From Chromatiaceae bacterium (GTDB lineage: Bacteria > Pseudomonadota > Gammaproteobacteria > Chromatiales > Chromatiaceae): a DNA stretch of 13,907 nucleotides. Shown piece after piece: positions 8,699 through 13,907 of the stretch. The position numbers and the translations under genes are program-made. The notes under the pieces were generated by a model. It saw only the letters and a program-made list of their open reading frames with translations. It did no database searches and was not told the origin of the DNA. The stretch is taken from NCBI GenBank assembly GCA_012962365.1, contig DTXR01000232.1, forward strand, positions 1 to 13,907, written 5' to 3'. Positions within the stretch are counted from its first letter, which is position 1. Every line of letters begins with the position of its first letter.

Positions 8699-9694
8699 AT
8701 GAGTCATCCTGAAAGCAATTGCAAAGCCGGCGTCCTGCTGATCAACCTGGGCACACCCGATTCCCCTTCCCGGAGAGATGTAAAGCGCTATCTGAAGGAA
8801 TTTCTCTGGGATCCCCGAGTGGTCGAAATGCCCCGGGCTCTGTGGTGGCCCATACTTCACGGCGCCATCCTCAATATCCGGCCGGCGCGATCCGCCAGAG
8901 CCTACCAGAAGATCTGGACAGACGAAGGCTCACCGCTGCTGTTCCACACGCTTAAACAGGCTGATGCCTTGCAGAAAAAATTGGGCGACAGCATCACCGT
9001 GATTCCTGCCATGCGCTATGGCAACCCTTCGATAAAGCACGGTCTGGAACAGTTGCGCGACAAGGGCTGCCAGCGCATCCTGATCTTTCCCCTCTATCCC
9101 CAGTATTCCGCAACAACCACTGCTTCCGCGTTCGATGCTGTCGTAGCCGAGCTGAAAAACTGGCGGCTGATCCCCGAGCTGCGCCTGCTCAACCAGTATT
9201 TCGATCATCCGGGGTATATCCAGGCACTGGCTGACAGCGTGAAGACTTTTCAGAAGACGCACGGCCAGCCTGAAAAACTGATTCTTTCCTACCACGGACT
9301 GCCGCAGCGTTACGCCGATGCGGGCGACCCCTACCCCCATCAGTGTATGGAAACCACACAAGCGCTGGTTGGCAGCCTGGGGCTGGATGAGACGCAGTGG
9401 CGCCACTGCTATCAATCACGCATGGGCCGGGAACCCTGGCTGCGGCCGGCTACAATCGACACCCTGAAAGAGCTGGCAGAATCCGGGTGCAGACATGTAC
9501 AGGTCATTTGCCCCGGCTTTTCTTCCGACTGCCTGGAGACCCTGGAAGAAATCGCCATGGAGAATCAGGAGGCCTTCCTGCAGGCTGGCGGTGCGCGCTA
9601 CGAATACATTCCCTGCCTGAATGATTCTGATGAACATATAGACATGCTGGCCGGGCTGGCACGGCGTTACCTGGGAGGATGGGTAGATGAGTGA
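8699..9694 (+). CDS. hemH: ferrochelatase
   Basis: A 331-residue ferrochelatase, which inserts Fe2+ into protoporphyrin IX in the last step of protohaem synthesis. Characteristic stretches are GVLLINLGTPDSP (11-23), the YLKEFLWDPRVVE segment (31-43), YPQYSATTTAS (133-143), the catalytic histidine in LSYHGLP (H199) and CPGFSSDCLETLEEI with its conserved glutamate (about E280). Length is normal for a bacterial soluble or peripheral enzyme. The frame extends upstream to a GTG at 8636 inside ppx, but the added 21 residues do not resemble the family, so ATG at 8699 is chosen; the ribosome site is weak. It lies 13 bp after ppx and overlaps the DUF971 gene by 8 bp. Confidence 0.96.
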   Translation: MSHPESNCKAGVLLINLGTPDSPSRRDVKRYLKEFLWDPRVVEMPRALWWPILHGAILNIRPARSARAYQKIWTDEGSPLLFHTLKQADALQKKLGDSITVIPAMRYGNPSIKHGLEQLRDKGCQRILIFPLYPQYSATTTASAFDAVVAELKNWRLIPELRLLNQYFDHPGYIQALADSVKTFQKTHGQPEKLILSYHGLPQRYADAGDPYPHQCMETTQALVGSLGLDETQWRHCYQSRMGREPWLRPATIDTLKELAESGCRHVQVICPGFSSDCLETLEEIAMENQEAFLQAGGARYEYIPCLNDSDEHIDMLAGLARRYLGGWVDE

Positions 9695-10082
9695 TACACC
9701 AAAGCCCGTGGATATCACGGTGCATACCCGTGCGCATACGCTGGAGATCAGCTTCGATGATGGCAGTGCGTTTACCCTGCCAGCCGAGCTGTTGCGGGTC
9801 TACTCCCCTTCCGCAGAAGTACGTGGACACTGGGGTCAGGGCGCCAAGCTGCAACTGGACAAGCAGGATGTGAACATCACCGACATCAAGCCCGTCGGAC
9901 AGTATGCCATCAAGATCTTTTTCGATGACGGGCATGATTCCGGGCTGTTCGACTGGGCCTATCTGTACGATCTGGGGCGAAAGCAGGCACTGTACTGGAC
10001 AGACTATCTGGATAGATTGCAACAGGCGGGACACAAACGCTCCCCGCCCTCCTGGACGGACGCATCGCAGGAACAGCATTAA
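9687..10082 (+). CDS. DUF971 domain protein
   Basis: A 131-residue soluble protein with the DUF971 (gamma-butyrobetaine hydroxylase N-terminal-like) fold. Visible signature stretches are LEISFDDGSAFTLPAELLRV near the N-terminus, then SPSAEVRGH, ITDIKPVGQYAIKIFFDDGH and SGLFDWAYLYDLG. The same domain is found fused to Mrp/HCF101 iron-sulfur carriers and to BBOX-type oxygenases, which hints at an iron-related role, but no function is established for the stand-alone form. The ATG has a strong GGAGG eight bases upstream and overlaps the hemH stop by 8 bp, so translation is probably coupled to ferrochelatase. Its stop is only 13 bp from the convergent CinA-like stop. Confidence 0.92.
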   Translation: MSDTPKPVDITVHTRAHTLEISFDDGSAFTLPAELLRVYSPSAEVRGHWGQGAKLQLDKQDVNITDIKPVGQYAIKIFFDDGHDSGLFDWAYLYDLGRKQALYWTDYLDRLQQAGHKRSPPSWTDASQEQH

Positions 10083-10095
10083 ATCTTCGCTTCAA

Positions 10096-10860
10096 TCAAG
10101 AACGGTCGGCATTTCCCGATGATTCTGATAGTGGGGAGACGACAAAAGAGAATTTCGCCTGAAGCAACTCCTCCTTCAGCGCCTGGAACGCCTCTTCCAC
10201 CCCCTCACTGCCGACGAATCCCAACTCGACAAAAGATGCCTCTCCCATCCTGGGCAGGCTGAACAGCTTCAGTTGCGGCCAGTCCCTGCTCATCTTCTCC
10301 AGTATGGGCATCAATTCATTTTCTGATGCGCCGTACACCCGCAAAGAAAGTTCCTGCTCCGGATGAGTGTCCGGTTCATAGTACCGGCGCAGCACCCATT
10401 GCCCCATGGGATGAGACATATCGGGAAAACCGGGCATGAAGTAGTGCTGGTTGATCGAGAATCCCGGCACGTTGTTGACCGGGTTGGGAATCAGCCGGCT
10501 ACCCTCAGGCAGGTCGGCCATGCGGATACGGTGCGGGCGTGCGCTGTGGGGAAACTGCTTTTCAATGAGCGCGGCCGCTTCCGGATGACGTACCAGAGGC
10601 ACATCCGCAGCCTTTGCCGCGCACTGGCGGGTATGATCGTCGGGGGTAGCACCGATGCCGCCACAGGAAAACACGCGTTCACCCGCCGCCATACTTTGTT
10701 TCAGCTGACGAACCAGCAATTCAGGATCATCCGGCAGGATCTGCACCCAGCCCAGGGAAAAACCGTACTCCTGCAGGATCTTGCGGAACCAGTCCACATG
10801 GGTGTCCCTGCGCCGCCCGCTGAGAATCTCATCACCAATGACCATCAAGCCAAATTTCAT
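10096..10860 (-). CDS. molybdopterin-binding domain protein (CinA N-terminal-like)
   Basis: A protein of 254 residues (257 if the first ATG at 10869 is used) with a MoCF_biosynth domain: FGLMVIGDEILSGRRRDTH at the N-terminus and CGGIGATPDDHTRQ, matching the family's GGxGxTxDD loop, near residue 72. The COG1058 domain is present without the CinA C-terminal amidase (NMN deamidase) domain, so it should not be called CinA. Family members bind molybdopterin-like or nucleotide ligands; the substrate here is unknown. Three in-frame ATGs lie close together; the third (10860) is chosen because AAAGGA is eight bases upstream, whereas the first (10869) overlaps the upstream stop as ATGA with no room for a ribosome site. 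Either way it is translationally linked to the thioredoxin-like gene. Confidence 0.88.
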   Translation of the reverse strand: MKFGLMVIGDEILSGRRRDTHVDWFRKILQEYGFSLGWVQILPDDPELLVRQLKQSMAAGERVFSCGGIGATPDDHTRQCAAKAADVPLVRHPEAAALIEKQFPHSARPHRIRMADLPEGSRLIPNPVNNVPGFSINQHYFMPGFPDMSHPMGQWVLRRYYEPDTHPEQELSLRVYGASENELMPILEKMSRDWPQLKLFSLPRMGEASFVELGFVGSEGVEEAFQALKEELLQAKFSFVVSPLSESSGNADRS

Positions 10861-10865
10861 CGGCA

Positions 10866-11279
10866 TCATCCTTTGAACTTGCGAATGGCAGAACCAATGG
10901 CTTCAGACAGATAATACCAGTACATTTCCACCGTATTGATACCCACCATCTTCTTTTCCAACTCTTTCCCGTCGGCTGCCAGAAAGAGCAGTGTGGGCGT
11001 GACAGATACACCATAGCCATGGGCAAAATCAGCGGCTTCCCGCTCTATCCCCTGAAAATCGACTATGCTTTCACCTTCATCGATAAACAGTTCGCGGATG
11101 AGAATATCGTCCTTGAAATCCTCCCCAAGAATCATGGGGCGAATGATGTCTTCCTTGATGAGATGGCAATACGGACAGTCTTCCTGTGAAACCAGGAGAA
11201 GGATCACGCGCTTGTGCTCGCTGACCAGCTTGCTCAGTCTGGAAAAATCATGGATACGTTCGATATCGGGTTTGGACAA
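10866..11279 (-). CDS. thioredoxin-fold protein with CPYC motif
   Basis: A 137-residue protein. A strand RVILLLVSQ leads into EDCPYCHLIKED (C35 and C38), and VTPTLLFL supplies the cis-proline (P95), so the redox fold and active-site dithiol are intact. CPYC is more usual in glutaredoxins, but the overall pattern fits the thioredoxin-like SoxW/DUF255-type group. There is no signal peptide, so it should act in the cytoplasm, unlike exported SoxW proteins. The start is a rare TTG at 11279 with GAGGAA about eight bases upstream; no in-frame ATG exists upstream. It overlaps or abuts the CinA-like gene, so both probably serve one process. The partner substrate is unknown. Confidence 0.87.
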   Translation of the reverse strand: MSKPDIERIHDFSRLSKLVSEHKRVILLLVSQEDCPYCHLIKEDIIRPMILGEDFKDDILIRELFIDEGESIVDFQGIEREAADFAHGYGVSVTPTLLFLAADGKELEKKMVGINTVEMYWYYLSEAIGSAIRKFKG

Positions 11280-11318
11280 CAGACTGATTCCTCACATATC
11301 CCGGGGCAGTCGACCTGA

Positions 11319-11343
11319 AGCCTGAATCCAGCGGGCTCAGGCT
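11319..11343. promoter_or_regulatory. hairpin in the divergent region before yciB
   Basis: AGCCTGA, an 11-base loop, then TCAGGCT is a perfect 7-bp inverted repeat. It lies 40 bases upstream of the TTG start of the thioredoxin-like gene, where it could fold in the leader or act as an operator. No T-run follows on the minus strand, so it is not a convincing terminator. Confidence 0.3.
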
Positions 11344-11421
11344 GAAATGCCAGCTGCGCAACTTTTTGTTACTATACCGGTCTTTATACAGGATAATTCC
11401 AACAATTTTTAATTCTATCAA

Positions 11422-11967
11422 ATGAAACTCATTACCGACTTTCTCCCTGTCATTATATTCTTTGTGGCATACAAGATGTGGGGCATGTACGCGGCCACCG
11501 GCGCCTTTATTGCTGCCACCCTGATCCAGATCGGCTGGAGTTATTACACGCACAAGAAAGTCGAAACCCTGCAATGGGTAACCCTGGGCCTGGTTCTGGT
11601 TTTCGGTGGCCTGACCCTTGCCTTGCACGACCCCGTATTCTTCAAATGGAAACCGACCGTAGTGAACTGGCTGTTCGCTATTGCCTTTCTGGGTTCCGGC
11701 CTGTTCATGCAGCGCAGTTTACTGCAACGCATGATGGATCATGCCATCAGCCTGCCCCAGCCCGTATGGAACAGACTCAACCTGGCATGGATCGCATTCT
11801 TTGTAAGCGCCGGCTTGGCCAACCTGTATGTCGCCTACAATTTTTCAGAAAGCACTTGGGTCGATTTCAAGCTGTTTGGCATGTTGGGACTGACCCTGGT
11901 TTTCATGGTATTGCAGGGCTTCTATCTGGCCCGGCACATACTGCCAAAGGAAGAGGAACAAGCCTGA
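11422..11967 (+). CDS. yciB: YciB family inner-membrane protein (septation protein A)
   Basis: A 181-residue polytopic membrane protein that matches YciB (also called IspA or septation protein A). The N-terminus MKLITDFLPVIIFFVAYKMW is diagnostic, and the segments YAATGAFIAATLIQIGWSYY, KVETLQWVTL, HDPVFFKWKPTVVNWLFA and WVDFKLFG are typical. About five transmembrane helices are visible (near 5-20, 23-40, 50-68, 78-96, 118-138 and 148-170, the first two close together). The family contributes to envelope integrity and interacts with elongation and division proteins in E. coli. The ATG at 11422 has no ribosome site and an A/T-rich leader. It leads a plus-strand cluster with yciI and a parvulin, the arrangement often seen in gammaproteobacteria. 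Confidence 0.95.
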   Translation: MKLITDFLPVIIFFVAYKMWGMYAATGAFIAATLIQIGWSYYTHKKVETLQWVTLGLVLVFGGLTLALHDPVFFKWKPTVVNWLFAIAFLGSGLFMQRSLLQRMMDHAISLPQPVWNRLNLAWIAFFVSAGLANLYVAYNFSESTWVDFKLFGMLGLTLVFMVLQGFYLARHILPKEEEQA

Positions 11968-12130
11968 ACAAGCACTACACCAAGCCATGAACTTGTTTCG
12001 TGCACCTTGCCCGTCGGATAGCTGCGCTGAAGCTCCTGTCAACAGCTTGTTGTTGGGCACAAACTTATCTGTGTTCCCGAACCGGCCAGACACACTTTGC
12101 TGCACTCAGATTCAACCAGAGGTTTCTTAA

Positions 12131-12433
12131 ATGTTATATTGCATCATCGGCACTGATCAGGAAGGCAGCCTGGCAGATCGCCTGGCCGCACGTCCTGCGC
12201 ATGTGGAGCGCCTCCGCCAGCTTCAATCGGAAGGTCGATTGCTGCTGGCAGGTCCCAACCCGGCCATTGACGCCGAAGACCCTGGCGAAGCAGGCTTTAC
12301 CGGCAGCCTCATCGTTGCAGAATTCCCCAGCCTGAGCGATGCCGAAAGCTGGGCGGCAACTGACCCCTATGTATCCTCTGGCGTGTACAAGCACGTCTCC
12401 GTCAAACCTTTCAGGAAAGTATTCCCAGAATGA
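12131..12433 (+). CDS. yciI: YciI family protein
   Basis: A 100-residue protein with the YciI pattern: MLYCIIGTD at the N-terminus, [12 protein letters not shown] with its conserved Arg/His pair, GRLLLAGPN, and [24 protein letters not shown] toward the C-terminus. It has the dimeric ferredoxin-like fold and a putative active-site His-Asp pair (H24 and D82-type position); the reaction catalysed by stand-alone YciI is still uncertain. The ATG is preceded by AGAGG about eight bases upstream. It follows yciB by 163 bp and overlaps the parvulin gene by 4 bp (ATGA), so it is coupled to the latter rather than to yciB. Confidence 0.93.
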   Translation: MLYCIIGTDQEGSLADRLAARPAHVERLRQLQSEGRLLLAGPNPAIDAEDPGEAGFTGSLIVAEFPSLSDAESWAATDPYVSSGVYKHVSVKPFRKVFPE

Positions 12434-13305
12434 ACAAAATCATCATGAACAATACATTAAAGACACTGGCAACTTCACTGTTTCTAGCCGGCATACTGCA
12501 AAACAGCGTTCTGGCTGAGGACAGCAAGGCACCCCCTGCTCCTCAAGCTGCCGGACCACAAACCCTGGTGACCATCAATGGACAGGCAATAACAGACATC
12601 GAGGTTCTCGCCTTCAACGCTCTACAGGGCGGTCAAAACAAACTGGACAGCCAACAGGCACAGGTTCAATTACTGAACCAGTTGGTCAATACCACACTGC
12701 TGGCTCAAAAGGCCCGGGAAAGTTCAGTGGACCAACTTCCCCAGGTGGCTGCCGCATTGAAAATGGCAAAAATCCAGGTACTGGCCGAAGCGGAGGTCAA
12801 TTCCTACTCCGAAAAACATCCGATTACCGATGCCGAAATCAAGGACGCCTACGACAAGAAATTCACTCCCCAGAACCTTCAGGAATACAAGGTGCGCCAT
12901 ATTCTGGTGAAGGAAGAAAAAGAGGCAAAGGACATCATCGATGCCTTGGCCAAGGGAGAGGACTTCGTGGAACTTGCCAAGAAGCATTCACTGGACAGCA
13001 GCAAGGATGCCGGTGGTGAACTCGGCTGGGTCGGCCGCAACCAGGTCGTCACACCCTTTGGTGATGCAATGAGCGCTTTGAAGAAAGGCGAACACAGTAA
13101 AACACCTGTTAAGACCCAGTTTGGCTGGCACGTGGTCGACGTGATTGATATCCGCACGCAAGAGCCTCCTCCCATGGATCAGGTAAAAGAACAGTTCAAA
13201 CTACAGATCCAGCAGCAAAAGCTGGCAAAGATGGTCAGCGAATTACGCAACGCGGCAAAAGTTGAAGTTGCCGGGGCAGAAAAACCCAAGACAGACACCA
13301 AGTAA
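12430..13305 (+). CDS. exported parvulin-type peptidyl-prolyl isomerase
   Basis: A 291-residue protein with a Sec signal peptide (basic start, hydrophobic core [11 protein letters not shown], likely cleavage after VLA at residue 29), a short Ala/Pro linker, a SurA-like N-terminal helical chaperone region (about 45-140) and one PpiC rotamase domain (about 152-243) with [22 protein letters not shown] and the C-terminal FGWHVVDV. It should assist folding of periplasmic or outer-membrane proteins as a PpiD/PrsA-like foldase. The tail is charged (AEKPKTDTK). The ATG at 12430 overlaps the yciI stop; a second ATG at 12445 is possible, but neither has a good ribosome site, so coupling to yciI is likely. 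A strong terminator follows the stop. Confidence 0.94.
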   Translation: MNKIIMNNTLKTLATSLFLAGILQNSVLAEDSKAPPAPQAAGPQTLVTINGQAITDIEVLAFNALQGGQNKLDSQQAQVQLLNQLVNTTLLAQKARESSVDQLPQVAAALKMAKIQVLAEAEVNSYSEKHPITDAEIKDAYDKKFTPQNLQEYKVRHILVKEEKEAKDIIDALAKGEDFVELAKKHSLDSSKDAGGELGWVGRNQVVTPFGDAMSALKKGEHSKTPVKTQFGWHVVDVIDIRTQEPPPMDQVKEQFKLQIQQQKLAKMVSELRNAAKVEVAGAEKPKTDTK

Positions 13306-13309
13306 CGTA

Positions 13310-13340
13310 AAACGGCGCCTGTTCAGGGCGCCGTTTCTTC
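13310..13340 (+). terminator. Rho-independent terminator of the yciB-yciI-parvulin cluster
   Basis: AAACGGCGCC and GGCGCCGTTT form a perfect 10-bp stem around a 7-base loop (TGTTCAG), ending in TTTCTTCC. It starts four bases after the parvulin stop codon. The T-run is interrupted but the stem is very stable. Confidence 0.85.
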
Positions 13341-13388
13341 CGGTTGATTTCAAATACAACCGTTGCTTTGACTGTTAACCTGGGGAAA

Positions 13389-13417
13389 TTCACCAGTATC
13401 CGGATCGTCCTGGTGAA
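13389..13417 (-). terminator. candidate terminator hairpin of the small minus-strand gene
   Basis: TTCACCAG and CTGGTGAA form a perfect 8-bp stem with a 13-base loop containing ATCCGGAT. It lies nine bases beyond the stop of the minus-strand small gene and is followed on that strand by TTTCCCC, a poor T-run. It is either a weak terminator or a 3' stabilising hairpin. Confidence 0.45.
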
Positions 13418-13433
13418 ATATCCGGCTCAGTCA
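13417..13433. repeat. 17-bp near-perfect direct repeat, copy 1
   Basis: AATATCCGGCTCAGTCA. The first 13 bases are identical to those of copy 2 at 13845-13861, with one mismatch in the next four. The copy spans the stop codon of the small minus-strand gene and the ten bases beyond it. Confidence 0.7.
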
Positions 13434-13723
13434 TCCGCATCCTGTTTCTTCCCCAGACCACCGATCTTGCTGATAGGTACCACGTCGGCCTTCACTTTTT
13501 CATCCGTGTAATAGGGACGTGAATGCGCACTACCCGCCTCATCTGCCAACTCTCGTTCCCTGGCCGCAATCAGGCTCAGGCACATCTTGATATCTTCGAT
13601 GGTGCTGCCGGACAAGGGGTGCTTCATGGTCTTGAATTCCGGTGTAGTGTCCTTGATGATGTTCGCAAGCACCCTGCGCATCACCATAAGTATTTCGCCT
13701 TCTTTTCGACCGCCATCAGTCAT
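13427..13723 (-). CDS. conserved-looking small hydrophilic protein, function unknown
   Basis: A 98-residue protein beginning MTDGGRKEGEILMVMRRVLA, with an amphipathic helical middle (STIEDIKMCLSLIAARERELA), a conserved-looking MKHPLS segment and a polar tail (VVPISKIGGLGKK). No signal peptide, membrane segment or catalytic motif is visible. ATG at 13723 is chosen because AGAGG precedes it by nine bases; the frame stays open upstream to an ATG at 13858, but those 45 residues lack family character and that start would overlap the neighbour's stop. I vaguely recall similar short gammaproteobacterial proteins carrying automated segregation/condensation labels, but no kleisin domain is evident. 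Composition and helix pattern argue that it is a real gene. Confidence 0.7.
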   Translation of the reverse strand: MTDGGRKEGEILMVMRRVLANIIKDTTPEFKTMKHPLSGSTIEDIKMCLSLIAARERELADEAGSAHSRPYYTDEKVKADVVPISKIGGLGKKQDADD

Positions 13724-13816
13724 TTCAAACTGCCTCTTCAATTTTTTCTGACGCCAAGAATACACGAAGGCAATCCATGCTATCCACAGGGAAAGAAAGT
13801 ACCGTTCTCCCGGTTT

Positions 13817-13842
13817 GTTGCGCCAATGTAAACATGGGCAAC
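13817..13842 (-). other. bulged hairpin between the two minus-strand genes
   Basis: GTTGCGCCAATG, loop TAAA, CATGGGCAAC forms about ten base pairs with two single-base bulges. It sits shortly after the stop of the gene entering from the right. No T-run follows on the minus strand, so it is more likely a processing or stabilising hairpin than a terminator. Confidence 0.3.
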
Positions 13843-13844
13843 AG

Positions 13845-13861
13845 AATATCCGGCTCAATCA
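13845..13861. repeat. 17-bp near-perfect direct repeat, copy 2
   Basis: AATATCCGGCTCAATCA, 16 of 17 bases identical to copy 1. It spans the stop codon of the partial gene at the right edge in the same register as copy 1 does for the small gene. Confidence 0.7.
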
Positions 13862-13907
13862 AACAGGTTCTCCATGGAAAACCCCTGTTTCTCCAAGATA
13901 ACACGCA
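13855..13907 (-). CDS. 3' end of a gene entering from the right edge
   Basis: The minus strand reads, from the edge, RVILEKQGFSMENLFD followed by TGA at 13855-13857. The amphipathic, charged ending looks like a genuine protein C-terminus, and the other two frames are less protein-like. Only 16 residues are visible, so no family can be named. It lies 131 bp upstream of the small 98-residue gene on the same strand and could share its transcript. Confidence 0.6.
   Translation of the reverse strand, partial: RVILEKQGFSMENLFD

Noticed and set aside
11965..11997. AACAAG / CTTGTT inverted repeat after yciB as a terminator
   Set aside because: Only six base pairs with a 19-base loop and a short T-run; too weak to call.
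13724..13858. N-terminal extension of the small right-end protein (45 residues, hydrophobic stretch)
   Set aside because: The ribosome site favours ATG at 13723, and the extension would overlap the stop of the upstream gene and cover a hairpin.

Overview
The window looks like ordinary chromosome from a gammaproteobacterium. Moderately high GC, gammaproteobacterial versions of YciB, YciI, HemH and Ppx, and a MoxR/DUF58/DUF4381/VWA/VWA-TPR operon suggest a Chromatiales-like or sulfur-oxidising relative. That placement rests on remembered family resemblance, because no marker gene such as rRNA is present. I see no rRNA, tRNA, IS element, integrase or CRISPR array.

Layout. (1) 1-4747, minus strand: a compact aerotolerance-type (Bat) operon read right to left, MoxR AAA+ ATPase, DUF58 protein, DUF4381 membrane protein, VWA protein (BatA type), then a VWA-TPR protein (BatB/BatC type) that runs off the left edge inside a polyglutamine tract. 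Junctions are a 1-bp gap or 4-8 bp overlaps, so the five proteins are probably made together. (2) 4748-5122: a 375-bp divergent intergenic region rich in dyads and possible promoters. (3) 5123-6496, plus: an HD-GYP cyclic-di-GMP phosphodiesterase with an N-terminal DUF3391 domain. (4) 6540-7121, minus: a zinc-ribbon Nudix hydrolase, divergent from (5) 7180-10082, plus: exopolyphosphatase (Ppx/GppA), ferrochelatase (HemH) and a DUF971 protein in a tight cluster. (6) 10096-11279, minus: a molybdopterin-binding (CinA N-terminal-like) protein coupled to a cytoplasmic CPYC thioredoxin-fold protein. (7) 11422-13305, plus: YciB (septation protein A family), YciI, and an exported parvulin peptidyl-prolyl isomerase, closed by a strong hairpin terminator. 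(8) 13427-13907, minus: a small uncharacterised protein and the last codons of another gene entering from the right.

Functionally the window mixes envelope work (Bat proteins, YciB, exported parvulin), second-messenger and phosphate metabolism (HD-GYP, Ppx, Nudix) and haem/redox functions (HemH, DUF971, thioredoxin-like protein). I did not find a convincing new biological system. The most useful leads are regulatory: dyads in the MoxR/HD-GYP and Nudix/Ppx divergent regions, a near-perfect direct repeat placed on the stop codons of two successive genes at the right end, and tightly overlapping pairs of poorly characterised genes (hemH-DUF971 and the CinA-like/thioredoxin-like pair).
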